The translations under genes and the position numbers were made by a program. Below are positions 27,916 to 36,260 of a DNA stretch of 64,000 bases, piece after piece. The notes beneath the pieces are model-generated. The model made no database searches, was not told where the DNA came from, and saw only the letters and a list, made by a program, of their open reading frames with translations. The stretch's first letter is position 1. Each line of letters starts with the position of its first letter. Origin of the DNA: an uncultured Dehalococcoidia bacterium (GTDB taxonomy: Bacteria; Chloroflexota; Dehalococcoidia; Lucifugimonadales; UBA3495); assembly GCA_951813535.1 (NCBI GenBank), contig OX638345.1:1191029-1255028 (forward strand). The letters run 5' to 3'.

Positions 27916-28392
27916 ATGCCCGACCTTGAATCAAGCATCACGCTCATATGGGCGGCGGATCCGATGCGCCACTGGGGATTCCTGCGCCAGGGCATCGCCG
28001 GGATCGATTTTGGCGTCACCACAGACTTGACCGGCATGTCCGAAGACGAGGTCGTGTCCGTGGTCAAGCAATTCGATCAAAGTGCACAGGTGGCCGGGCA
28101 GTTCAGGCGGCTGTTGTTCGGCACGCCGATAGGCTCGCTGGTTGTGACCGGCGCTGCTGCCGGGGTGACCCGGAAGGACCGGAAATGGTCCATCGGACGA
28201 GTGGTAGGTGGCTACGAATTCCGCGACCGGAATCCGAATGACCGCCATACCATCAAGGTCGAGTGGTCCGACCAAGCGCACTCACCAGAGGAGATAACGC
28301 GGTTGATAGGGACCAACCCGTCGGGCCGACGTTCCACGGTGACCCCGCTGGGCACGGTTTACCTCGCAGAGCCCGCCGCTGAGACCGGTTGA
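27916..28392 (+). CDS. Stand-alone EVE/PUA-like domain protein
   Basis: A protein of 158 residues. ATG 27916 was preferred over ATG 27874 because GGGG is 8 bp upstream. The pattern HWGFLRQGIAGIDFG, DLTGMSEDEVVSVVKQF, then a low-complexity GSLVVTG strand, WSIGRVVGGYEFRD and HTIKVEWSD follows the N-terminal modules of modification-dependent restriction proteins of the EVE/McrB-N kind (ALGWGDLGDL, GDLVV, GIGEVTGDYEY, HRRKVEW). Such modules bind modified bases in DNA or RNA. Here no nuclease or NTPase domain is attached. The assignment is by motif resemblance only. Confidence 0.55.
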   Translation: MPDLESSITLIWAADPMRHWGFLRQGIAGIDFGVTTDLTGMSEDEVVSVVKQFDQSAQVAGQFRRLLFGTPIGSLVVTGAAAGVTRKDRKWSIGRVVGGYEFRDRNPNDRHTIKVEWSDQAHSPEEITRLIGTNPSGRRSTVTPLGTVYLAEPAAETG

Positions 28393-28405
28393 GGACCAGG
28401 GCAGG

Positions 28406-29338
28406 TCACACCCTCCCCACCAGTTCCTTCAGCGCGGCGTAGGTGCGCGCCCCCGCCTCGCTGTCGCCCTCGCCGGCGAATATGTTGGCCATGAAGTCGG
28501 TCGCTCCGCCGGCGGCGAACTCCTCCAGTTGTCGTCGCAGGCCGTCCTCGTTGCCGATTACCGCCACCTCCGACGGGCCTTCGACGCCTTCGATGTCCAG
28601 CACCCGGCGGTAGTTCACCAGCTGTCCGTATCGCTCGTAGGCCTCCGCCGCCTGCCGCCGTCCTGCGGCTTCGTCGTCGCACACCGTCGTGGGCAGCCCG
28701 ACGCACACCCGGGGAGTCTCGCGTCCGCTGGCCTCGGCCGACTGCCCGATGCGCGGCGTGATGTGCTCCCGAATCGTCCGCGGCCCAGCCATCCAGGTGA
28801 TGGTGCCGTCGGCCTTTTCGCCGGCCAGTCGCAGCATCCGAGGCGCCAGCGCCGAGATGAGCACGGGACACCTGGGTCGGTCCAGCACGTCCAGCTCCGC
28901 GTTCACGTTGTAGAACTCGCCGGAAAACTGCACCCGACCGTCTTCCATCAGCGGGCGCAGCACCGACAGGTACTCCCGCACGTGGAGCGCCGGCCGGTCG
29001 TAGGACAGGCCGAAACTCCCCTCAATGCCCGGACGGTGCGAAGGGCCCAGCCCGAGCAGAAATCGCTCGTTGGTTGCCGCCGCCGTGGTCAGGGCCTGCT
29101 GCGCCATCGCTACCGGATGCCTCGGGTAGGTCGGCACCACGCCGACCCCCAGCTCGATGCGGCTGGTTTGCGTCCCGGCCAGCGCCAGCACGGTCAGGGC
29201 GTCGTATCCCCGCGCCGAGATGTGGGGCACCCAGAAGCTGTCGAACCCGTCTTCTTCCGCCTGCTTGATCCGCCCGATCAGCTCGTCCAGGCTCATCAGG
29301 TCGGCCGTCGACGCTCCAACAAACACTCCGATACGCAT
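28406..29338 (-). CDS. LLM-class flavin/F420-dependent oxidoreductase
   Basis: A protein of 310 residues beginning MRIGVFVGAST. It is a luciferase-like TIM-barrel with DSFWVPHISARGYDALTVLA, RIELGVGVVPTYPRHPVAMA and AALTTAAATNERFLLGLGPS-type strands, and CPVLISALAPRMLRLAGEKA for cofactor phosphate binding. It is distinct in sequence from the LLM protein at 26242, resembling the F420-dependent subgroup with TYPRHP. It is convergent with the EVE-like gene (13 bp between stops) and upstream of the SulP gene on the same strand with a 50-bp gap. The substrate is unknown. Confidence 0.9.
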   Translation of the reverse strand: MRIGVFVGASTADLMSLDELIGRIKQAEEDGFDSFWVPHISARGYDALTVLALAGTQTSRIELGVGVVPTYPRHPVAMAQQALTTAAATNERFLLGLGPSHRPGIEGSFGLSYDRPALHVREYLSVLRPLMEDGRVQFSGEFYNVNAELDVLDRPRCPVLISALAPRMLRLAGEKADGTITWMAGPRTIREHITPRIGQSAEASGRETPRVCVGLPTTVCDDEAAGRRQAAEAYERYGQLVNYRRVLDIEGVEGPSEVAVIGNEDGLRRQLEEFAAGGATDFMANIFAGEGDSEAGARTYAALKELVGRV

Positions 29339-29389
29339 TGTCGTCCTCCATGTACCGGTCGGCGAGACCAGCCAACCCTGTTTGCAGTG

Positions 29390-31012
29390 TTACGCGGCCA
29401 GCAACTTCTCCGCGACTTCCCGCGCCTCGTCACGGTTACCCACGAACCGGTCCGCCGGAACCCGGTGCAGGGTGTTCAGCGCCCTCAGGTTCCGCTCCAC
29501 GGGGCCGGAAAGCCCCATCACGATGGGTTCCGTGTCCTCGTCCAGCGCCACGTCGATCATCTGCTCCACCACCATGGCCGCGCTGTCGTCCATGTACGCG
29601 GTGTCGGTGAAGTCGAAAATCACCACCTCGTGCTCCTGGATGTCCTGCCCGATGGTGCTCACCAGGTTGCTCGACGACGCCACGGAGAACCGCCCGCGCA
29701 GCGCCACCAGGCCCACCCGGGCCGAGAATTCGTCTGCGTCGTCGTCGTCCGCGTCCAGCGATAGGAAGCTCTGGTCCAGCAGAGGCACGGACACCACGCT
29801 GTCCAGCTCCTGCCGCTCCAGCAGCCTGGCGCTGGCCATCCCCGCCGCGATCAATCCGATGGCGATGGCGGTCACCAGGTCGAGGAACACCGTCAAGGCG
29901 AACGTTATCACCATCACCAGCAGGTGCTCCCGCGGCATCTGGTGGACCCGCGTCACGAACCGCCAGTCCATGATGTCCCAGCCCACCTTCATCAGGATCC
30001 CGGCCAGAACCGCGTGGGGTATGGCCTCTACATACCGGCCCAGGCCCAGAACCAGCGCCAAAAGCACTGCCGCCCGGATCGCCCCCGACAGCTGCGTGTT
30101 TCCACCGGACCGGATGTTGACCACCGTCCCCAGCGTCGCTCCGGCTCCCGGCAACCCTCCGATCAGCCCGGCGATCATGTTGCCGATGCCCTGCCCGATC
30201 AGTTCCCGGTTGGGGTTGTGTCGGGTTCGCGTCAGCGAGTCCGCGATCAGCGACGTCAACAGGCTGTCGATGGAACCGAGCAGGGCCAGAACCAGCGCCG
30301 GCTCCAGCGAATTCAGGATGAACCCAACAGAGAACACCGGGATCTGCAGGTCCGGCAACCCCGTCGGCACGTCGCCGATGACTGGCAGGTCGTTCAGCCA
30401 CAGGATGCCCAGGGCGCAGCCCACGATCATGGCCGCCAGCGGGGCCGGCAGTACCCTTCGGAACGGCCTCGGCCACAGGATACCGACCACCAGCGTCACG
30501 GCGGCGACCGCCAGCGCCTGGAAGTTCACGCTGGTGGCCACGTCTTGCAGCGCGTTGACCGCGCCAATAACGCCTCCCACCGCCACCGGCGATCCCAGGA
30601 AAGGCGCGATCTGCACGATCATGATGATCACGCCGATCCCGGTCATGAACCCCGAAATCACCGAGTAGGGAGTGTACGCCACAAACCGGCCGATGCGGGC
30701 CAGTCCCAGCGCCGCCTGGATGAACCCGGCCAGCACGACTATAGTGAACGCTTCCGCCAGGGTGTTGGCGTGGCTGGTTACGATCACCGCCATGGCGATG
30801 GACATGGGACCCGTTGGACCCGATATCTGTGACCGCGTGCCGCCGAACACCGCAGCGAAGAATCCCACCGCGATGGCGCCGTACATGCCGGCCGTTGGGC
30901 CGAGACCGGACGCTACGCCGAATGCCAGAGCGACCGGCAGGCCCACCACCGAGCAGGTGAGTCCCCCGAAGATGTCGCCGCGGAGTCTGTCGAGACTGTA
31001 GTCGAAGTTCAC
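29390..31012 (-). CDS. SulP-family anion transporter with STAS domain
   Basis: A protein of 540 residues. The membrane domain (about 1-395) carries 10-12 hydrophobic segments and the SulP stretches GLTCSVVGLPVALAFGVASG and GLIGGLPGAGATLGTVVNIRSGG near helix 8. The C-terminal STAS domain (about 430-540) has VIFDFTDTAYMDDSAAMVVEQM, with the serine position in DDSAA used in regulation of such domains. It moves sulfate, bicarbonate or another anion. Its start overlaps the coaBC stop by 4 bp (ATGA), so it is translationally coupled to coenzyme A genes. That fits sulfur supply for cysteine only loosely. Confidence 0.93.
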   Translation of the reverse strand: MNFDYSLDRLRGDIFGGLTCSVVGLPVALAFGVASGLGPTAGMYGAIAVGFFAAVFGGTRSQISGPTGPMSIAMAVIVTSHANTLAEAFTIVVLAGFIQAALGLARIGRFVAYTPYSVISGFMTGIGVIIMIVQIAPFLGSPVAVGGVIGAVNALQDVATSVNFQALAVAAVTLVVGILWPRPFRRVLPAPLAAMIVGCALGILWLNDLPVIGDVPTGLPDLQIPVFSVGFILNSLEPALVLALLGSIDSLLTSLIADSLTRTRHNPNRELIGQGIGNMIAGLIGGLPGAGATLGTVVNIRSGGNTQLSGAIRAAVLLALVLGLGRYVEAIPHAVLAGILMKVGWDIMDWRFVTRVHQMPREHLLVMVITFALTVFLDLVTAIAIGLIAAGMASARLLERQELDSVVSVPLLDQSFLSLDADDDDADEFSARVGLVALRGRFSVASSSNLVSTIGQDIQEHEVVIFDFTDTAYMDDSAAMVVEQMIDVALDEDTEPIVMGLSGPVERNLRALNTLHRVPADRFVGNRDEAREVAEKLLAA

Positions 31013-32208
31013 GGTTTTAGCAGCGTAACAACGCGATCCAGTATCCTGTGGCCCACCTCGTACTTGGTGAGCAATGGCAGCCTTTCGACCTCCATCTCGC
31101 GGTCAATCAGCACCACCCGGTTCGTGTCCACGCCAAACCCGCTGCCTTCTTCCGTAATATCGTTGGCTACTATCAGGTCCAACTCTTTGCGCCGCACCTT
31201 ATCGGCGGCGTTCGCCTCCAGGTTCTCGCTCTCGGCGGAGAACCCAACCCGCACGAAATTCCCTCTGGCTGTCGCCAGAATGTCGGTGGTCTTCTCCAGA
31301 TCGATGGACATCTCGTCCGCGGCCGTCTTCTTGATCTTCTGCTCGGCCATCACCGCCGGCCGGTAGTCCGCCACCGCCGCCGCCATGATCAGCGCATCCG
31401 CCGTCCCGGTCTCGGCCAGCACCGCGTCGCACATATCCTGGGCCGACTTCACCTGCACCGTCTGCACCAGCGCCGGATCCGCCAACGCCGTGGGCGCCGT
31501 CACCAGCACCACCTCCGCTCCCCGGTCTCGTGCCGCCTCAGCCACCGCGTATCCCATCCGACCCGAGGAGTGGTTCGTGATCACCCGCACCGGATCGAGG
31601 GCTTCCTGCGTGCCTCCCGCGCTGACCACCACTTTACGTCCGGCGAAGTCGCCGTCTTTACCCAGCGCCGCCGCGATGTGGCCCAGCAGTTCCGCCGGCT
31701 CCACCAGCCTGCCCATCCCCATCAGTCCCGACGCCAACCGACCCGGCGCCGGGCCGGCCAGGAACACTCCCCGGCTGCGCAGCCGCGTGATGTTCTCCTG
31801 CGTTGCCGGATGATCGAACATGTTGGCGTCCATGGCCGGCGCAACCAGCAGGGGCGCCTCCGTGGCAATCACCGTCGTGGTCAGCGGATCGTCGGCCAGA
31901 CCCCCGGCCAGCTTGGCGACGCAGTGCACGGTCGCCGGCGCGATCACCACGATGTCCGCCCACCGTGCCAGCGCGACGTGCTCCACGCTGTGCTCGGAGT
32001 CCGCGTCGAACGTGTCGGTGACCACGGCCCGGTGGGTCAGGCTCCGGAAGGCCAGCGGCGTGACGAACTGCGTCGCGCCGTAGCTGAGGATCGTCTCGAC
32101 GTTTGCGCCGGCCTGCACCAGCTTGCTGGCCAGATCCAGCGCCTTGTAGCAGGCGATGCTCCCGGTCACCCCGAGTACGATGTTCTTGCCGACCAGCGCA
32201 GATTCCAT
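31009..32208 (-). CDS. coaBC: Phosphopantothenoylcysteine decarboxylase / phosphopantothenate-cysteine ligase
   Basis: A protein of 399 residues that carries out two successive steps of coenzyme A synthesis. The CoaC half (about 1-185) is a flavodoxin-like flavoprotein: GVTGSIACYKALDLASKL, EHVALARWADIVVIAPATVH, then APAMDANMF and LASGLMGMGRL. The last two correspond to the PXMNXXMW motif and the substrate clamp; here the Asn is Asp and the usual clamp Cys is Ser, a variant seen in other phyla as far as I recall. The CoaB half (about 190-399) has VVVSAGGTQEALDPVRVITNHSSG and FSAESENLEANA for CTP-dependent ligation. The coaX gene is immediately upstream with a 1-bp gap. Confidence 0.94.
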   Translation of the reverse strand: MESALVGKNIVLGVTGSIACYKALDLASKLVQAGANVETILSYGATQFVTPLAFRSLTHRAVVTDTFDADSEHSVEHVALARWADIVVIAPATVHCVAKLAGGLADDPLTTTVIATEAPLLVAPAMDANMFDHPATQENITRLRSRGVFLAGPAPGRLASGLMGMGRLVEPAELLGHIAAALGKDGDFAGRKVVVSAGGTQEALDPVRVITNHSSGRMGYAVAEAARDRGAEVVLVTAPTALADPALVQTVQVKSAQDMCDAVLAETGTADALIMAAAVADYRPAVMAEQKIKKTAADEMSIDLEKTTDILATARGNFVRVGFSAESENLEANAADKVRRKELDLIVANDITEEGSGFGVDTNRVVLIDREMEVERLPLLTKYEVGHRILDRVVTLLKP

Positions 32209-32209
32209 C

Positions 32210-33079
32210 TCAACTCACCCTGCTCAGCCCGTCCGGCGCGCCGGATGCGGGCAGGCCTGCCGCGTTCTTCCGGAAGATGATGTCCAGCCCGACCAGCGTC
32301 AGTTCCTGGTTGATGTCGTCGAACACCGGCACGTGGTCCGAGATCACCGTCACCAGCCCGCCCGTGCCGACCACCCTGGCGTCCTCGCCGATCTCCGCCT
32401 TGAACCGCCCGACCATCGCCGTCACCAGCCCGGCGTACCCCAGCACGATCCCCGATTGCAGCGACGTCGTCGTGTTCCGTCCCACCGCCTCCGTTGGCGC
32501 GACCAGTTCCACCCGCCTCAGTTGCGACGTGTTGTAGTACAGCGCGTCCGCCGACAGGTTGATCCCCGGCGCGATCGCTCCGCCCAGGTACTCCCGGTCC
32601 CGGGACACAGCATCGAACACCGTGGCCGTGCCCAGGTCCACCACGATCATCGGGGCGCCGTAGAGTTCCACCGCCGCCACCGCGTCCACGATCCGGTCGG
32701 CCCCCACGTCGCGCGGGTTGTCGTAACGGACCGGCATCCCCAGGTCGATCTGCGACGTCACCTGCAGCGGCGTCACGCCGAAGAACCGGCGGCACAGGTC
32801 CTCGAACATGCCGGTGAGCGGCGGGACCACCGAGCAGATGCATGCCGCCGTAATGTCGGTGGTCGTGATCCCCCGGAACTCCAGCAGGTTCTTCAGCAGG
32901 ATCCCGTATTCGTCCGCGAGACGGCGCGAGTCCGTCGCCACCCGCAGCGTGGTCACCAGCCGGTCCACCGGATTGGCTCCGTTTCCGCTGCCCCCGGCGT
33001 CGCTCCAATCAGTGACGCCCCCATCCCGGAACACCCCAATGGTCACAGCCGTGTTGCCGATGTCGATGGTCAGGAGCAT
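32210..33079 (-). CDS. coaX: Type III pantothenate kinase
   Basis: A protein of 289 residues. ATG 33079 was preferred to an in-frame TTG at 33100 because CoaX proteins begin directly with the first strand, here MLLTIDIGNTAVTIGVF with the phosphate-binding DIGNT. Further motifs are NPRDVGADRIVDAVAAVELY, IVVDLGTATVFDAVS and YLGGAIAPGINLSADAL, all typical of the ASKHA-fold type III enzyme. It phosphorylates pantothenate with ATP, the first step of coenzyme A synthesis. It is the first gene of a coaX-coaBC-SulP operon on the minus strand. Confidence 0.94.
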   Translation of the reverse strand: MLLTIDIGNTAVTIGVFRDGGVTDWSDAGGSGNGANPVDRLVTTLRVATDSRRLADEYGILLKNLLEFRGITTTDITAACICSVVPPLTGMFEDLCRRFFGVTPLQVTSQIDLGMPVRYDNPRDVGADRIVDAVAAVELYGAPMIVVDLGTATVFDAVSRDREYLGGAIAPGINLSADALYYNTSQLRRVELVAPTEAVGRNTTTSLQSGIVLGYAGLVTAMVGRFKAEIGEDARVVGTGGLVTVISDHVPVFDDINQELTLVGLDIIFRKNAAGLPASGAPDGLSRVS

Positions 33080-33322
33080 GGTAATCCAGTTATGTGACAA
33101 GAGTTAATGAGTCGTCACATCGGCGGCATTATAAATGTCAACACCGTTCCCCGCAAACTATTTGCAGTTCGAATGCCTACCCAGGTGTAAATTGTCAGTC
33201 ACAAATTCTCACTATCACCGGAATGTCCCCAGCTATCCGACAATCATCCCGGCACCTCCGCCGCAATTCCCACCGCCTACTGTCGTTCCTGTGCACCGCC
33301 GTCATGCCTGCGCCCCACCGTC

Positions 33323-33342
33323 ATTCCTGCGCAAGCAGGAAT
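33323..33342. repeat. Interspersed inverted repeat (ATTCCTGC-GCAA-GCAGGAAT)
   Basis: Eight-bp arms ATTCCTGC and GCAGGAAT surround GCAA, within CGTCATTCCTGCGCAAGC. This matches the common bacterial intergenic element beginning GTCATTCC and ending GGAATCCAC. Degenerate half-copies (TCGTTCCTGTG, GTCATGCCTGCG) lie just upstream at about 33283-33312. It sits in the 324-bp gap between coaX and the methyltransferase gene, where no other feature is seen. Confidence 0.75.
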
Positions 33343-33403
33343 CCACCTTCGCGGCAAGCCTGCGCTCGCTGTTCACCCGCTGAACGGCGCGAAACCTAGC
33401 CGG

Positions 33404-34795
33404 CTACGCCGCAATGCCCATCTCCCGCAGCCGCGCCACCAGGTACTCCTGCGGCCGGTCGCCCTTGGTCCGGTTGCAGTGCCCGCACAGCAGTTGCAGG
33501 TTGTCGATGTGATCCGTCCCGCCGCCCGACTGCGGGATCACGTGGTCGACCTCCAGGTGCCGGAACTCGAAGGCCGACCGGCACCCGTTGCATCGCCCCT
33601 CCTGCTGCCCGAACAGCACGTGCTTGTTCTGCCGGTACGGCACCGGCGCGTCGATGTCGGTGCGGCGTGGTATGTCCGTGCGCGCCGTCACCAGCCGGTT
33701 GTGGAACAGCTCTCCCATGGTCTGCTGCAGCCGCAGGTTCACCAGCTCGACGGCCTTGGACGATATGTCGATCCCGACCCACCTCCGCCCCAGGTTCTCC
33801 GCCGCCACGCACGCGGTGGCGCACCCGCAGAACGGGTCCAGCACCATGTCGCCCTCGTTGGACGACGCCCGGATGATGCGCTCCAGCAGCGCGAGGGGTT
33901 TCTGCGTCGGATAGCCGATCCTCTCTTTGGATTGCGCTTGCAAGGGGTTGATGTCCGTCCACAGATCTTGCAACGGCACTCCGGGCATTTCGTCGAGGTA
34001 TCGCTTGTATGCGGGCACCGCACCTGGTCTCCGCTGGATGACCCTGCCGGCGTCGACGAGTTCTTGCATCCGTTCCTCGCTATACCGCCAGTAGCGTGTG
34101 ACCCCCATGACTTCATACTGTGGGTTTCCCTTGGAGGCCCCGCCGGGTCCAGTCAAGTTATCCAATCTGTAGCGCCGATTCGTGCCCGGTTCAAAGTATT
34201 TGTAGAACTTCGCTACATATTCGGGGTCGTAGTCCGTATATATCGGGTTCCACGCCCACTCGTCGGACTTGGTATAAAAGTAGACTACGTCGTGAACGCG
34301 ACCGTGTTGCTTGCGACCTTGACGGGTGTCGCTGTGAGCACTGGTGCGCCGCCAGACGATTTCGCTGCGAAAGCAAGTCTGGCCATAGATGCTATCCATC
34401 AGCAGCTTAAGAAAATGGCTGGCGGTCGGATCGCAGTGCAGGTAGATCGATCCGGTGTCCTTGAGAACCCGCCGCATCTCCAGCAAGCGGACGGCCATCA
34501 TGCACAGGTACGACTGCATCCCCTTGCCGTGGGTCAGCCCGGCCGCCTGCAGCACCTGGTACATCGCCGGCTGCTCGTCAGCGATCAGGCCCATCCACGC
34601 CACGTCCAAGTCCGACAGCGTCCACATGTCCTTGAACGCCGCCCCGGCCGCCGCGCTTCCCACCGGCGCCGCGTAGTTCCGGTTCGAGTTGAACGGTGGG
34701 TCCAGGTAGATCAGGTCCACCGACTCCGAGTTCAACCCCCGCAGTATGTCGAGGTTGTCCCCCGTCCAGATCGTTTTGTCAGCAAAGTTGGTCAT
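33404..34795 (-). CDS. Beta-class DNA methyltransferase fused to an HNH nuclease domain
   Basis: A protein of 463 residues from ATG 34795; a 24-residue upstream extension is possible but looks unconserved. The methyltransferase (about 1-380) has motif IV DPPFNS at residue about 32 before motif I DPFCGCATACVAAENLGRRW, the beta-class order used by N6-adenine and N4-cytosine enzymes. The specificity region lies between. The last 70 residues are an HNH module: RCNGCRSAF, HLEVDHVIPQSGGGTDHIDN and LLCGHCNRTKGDR, with two CxxC zinc pairs and the DH catalytic histidine. One polypeptide could thus both modify and cut. No separate restriction gene is adjacent. Upstream on the same strand is the interrupted NYN gene. 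Confidence 0.9.
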   Translation of the reverse strand: MTNFADKTIWTGDNLDILRGLNSESVDLIYLDPPFNSNRNYAAPVGSAAAGAAFKDMWTLSDLDVAWMGLIADEQPAMYQVLQAAGLTHGKGMQSYLCMMAVRLLEMRRVLKDTGSIYLHCDPTASHFLKLLMDSIYGQTCFRSEIVWRRTSAHSDTRQGRKQHGRVHDVVYFYTKSDEWAWNPIYTDYDPEYVAKFYKYFEPGTNRRYRLDNLTGPGGASKGNPQYEVMGVTRYWRYSEERMQELVDAGRVIQRRPGAVPAYKRYLDEMPGVPLQDLWTDINPLQAQSKERIGYPTQKPLALLERIIRASSNEGDMVLDPFCGCATACVAAENLGRRWVGIDISSKAVELVNLRLQQTMGELFHNRLVTARTDIPRRTDIDAPVPYRQNKHVLFGQQEGRCNGCRSAFEFRHLEVDHVIPQSGGGTDHIDNLQLLCGHCNRTKGDRPQEYLVARLREMGIAA

Positions 34796-34812
34796 GGCTG
34801 GCCGTACCGAAT

Positions 34813-35448
34813 TCAATTGAGCCGGAACTGTTCGCGTATGGTTGGAATGGCGATGCTGCCCCAGCATTTGCCGGTTAGCGCACGTGCCTGTGGCGGAAAC
34901 GCGCCATGCACAACTTTGATGCCACGCGTTTGCAGAAACTCTACCACCGGAATGAAATCCCGGTCCGATGACACCAGGACGGCTACGTCGTAGTTCCCTA
35001 CCCAGACAAGGCTAATCATATCGGTAACTATTCTGGTATCGACACCCTTTTCCTCGGTGCCGCGCATATCGCCATGGCAAACGGGACACACTGCAATTTC
35101 GGCCTGACAGGATGGCGAAGGACAGGTTGGCCCAGCTTGCTTGCGCTGGCGCTCTACAATCGTGCCGTAAACGCCGGGGAAGCCGCTGAGCGTGTTCTCA
35201 AACCAGTTTCAGTGATTGGCGCCGGCTTGGGTATCAGGGTCGTAGGAAGTGTACACGTTCATCCCCTGGTATAACGCGGACGCGTTCGGGTCAACCACGC
35301 GCAAAGCCTCATGTGCCAGGGAAACACCCAAAGGTCTCATATCGATCCTGAACCCAGGGTCGGTTCGACGCAGAGAAAGTGCGAAATTCTGGTAGTCGAC
35401 GAACACGCGCACGCGCTGCTCGCTGGTGGAGGCTCTAGCGGTAATCAT
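34813..35448 (-). pseudogene. NYN-domain (PIN-like) nuclease gene with an in-frame TGA
   Basis: From ATG 35448 the frame gives RVRVFVDYQNFALSLRR, the first NYN strand with D18 and N21, then runs to a TGA at 35209-35211 (codon 80). The same frame continues past it: NWFENTLSGFPGVYG, a CPSPSCQ...CPVC zinc-like loop, EEKGVDTRIVTDMI and VSSDRDFIPVVEFLQTRG, ending at 34813. Together they form one NYN/LabA-like protein of 211 codons with all expected acidic residues. So a single nonsense change (for example CGA or TGG to TGA) or a read error breaks it. Other genes here use TGA as stop, so genome-wide recoding is excluded. Such proteins are usually RNases. Confidence 0.75.
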
Positions 35449-35477
35449 CGTCGCTCACTGTCATCGTTAAATGTCTG

Positions 35478-35500
35478 CGGGGGCGCATTGCACGCCCCCG
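35478..35500 (-). terminator. Short GC-rich hairpin upstream of the NYN gene
   Basis: CGGGGGCG (35478-35485) pairs with CGCCCCCG (35493-35500) around CATTGCA. It lies 30 bp upstream of the NYN start and 180 bp after the lipoprotein gene on the same strand. It may end the lipoprotein transcript; there is no clear T-run. Confidence 0.4.
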
Positions 35501-35680
35501 GGGTATTTGTAATCGGGCACCGTACTCCCCTAATGTTGGGCAGTTACCCGATGGGTAATTGTGCTTTTGATGCTAGCAAGCACGCTGGCCTCTGTCAACT
35601 TTGGCATCGGAACGCAACCGTGCGGATTCGGTTAGGGCGCTCGGTCGCGAAGCTATCGATCAGCGTCGGCACGGGACGGC

Positions 35681-36160
35681 CTACTGCTCGGCGCCGGCGA
35701 TCCCCACCTGCACGATTCTGGGCTGGTCGACGCCGGCCACTCCCACGTACTGGAACGCCTTCCCGTCCGCTTCGCGCGGCTGCATGCCCTGGGTCACCAC
35801 CTGCTTGTTGCCCAGCAGAAGGTCGGCGAAGGGCGCGGCCTGGGTGCCCGCGCCCGGGTCCGTGGGGAATGCGAAATCCAGGCCCGGCGCGCTGGTGAAC
35901 TCGATCCGTCCCGTCTCGTCGCTCACCCAGAACTCGGTGATGATGCTGGTGTTGGCGATCTCCGCCAGCGTCGCGTTGATTTCCTCCGGCGGCTTCCCCG
36001 CCTCCAGCGCCGCCGCGATGTAATGGGCAGTCAGTTTGGCCTCGGCGATCAGGTGCGCCGTTTCGTCCACATCGTTGAGCGCGGCCTGGTCACCGGACGC
36101 GCATCCCGCCGCCAGGGCCATTGCCAGCGCCGCCATGGCCAGTGCGTAAAATACTCGCAT
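35681..36160 (-). CDS. Small lipoprotein with a Cache-like sensor domain
   Basis: A protein of 159 residues. The signal MRVFYALAMAALAMALAAGC ends in a lipobox with Cys20, so it is anchored to the outer face of the membrane. The mature part has a helix (AHLIAEAKLTAHYIAAALEA) followed by FWVSDETGRIEFTSAPGLDF and a run of strands to GMQPREADGKAFQYVGV and PRIVQVG. This is the layout of single Cache domains that normally sit on histidine kinases or chemoreceptors. Here there is no transmembrane relay or output domain, so it may be a free ligand-binding lipoprotein. It is divergent from the pentapeptide-TIR gene, about 100 bp away. The assignment is by pattern only. Confidence 0.65.
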   Translation of the reverse strand: MRVFYALAMAALAMALAAGCASGDQAALNDVDETAHLIAEAKLTAHYIAAALEAGKPPEEINATLAEIANTSIITEFWVSDETGRIEFTSAPGLDFAFPTDPGAGTQAAPFADLLLGNKQVVTQGMQPREADGKAFQYVGVAGVDQPRIVQVGIAGAEQ

Positions 36161-36220
36161 TTTCAGGCTTCTCCCTCGACCTTGACACCCCGGTCCGGGG
36201 CCTTATCCGGTGCGATTCTA

Positions 36221-36229
36221 TGCTAAAAT
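36221..36229 (+). promoter_or_regulatory. Possible extended -10 for the pentapeptide-TIR gene
   Basis: TGCTAAAAT is an extended -10 sequence 32 bp upstream of ATG 36261. A TTGACA at 36182 is too far away to be its -35; TTATCC at 36203 is the nearest candidate. Confidence 0.4.
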
Positions 36230-36260
36230 CGCCGCAGAATCCCTTTGGAGACGTGTAAAT

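Noticed and set aside
33479-34993. 504-codon plus-strand frame
   Set aside because: Antisense to the methyltransferase-HNH gene; no motifs.
35209-35211. Genome-wide TGA recoding or selenocysteine
   Set aside because: Many genes here (for example coaX, hyuB, recO) end at or near normal stops including TGA, and no selenocysteine machinery is visible; a single nonsense change or read error is simpler.
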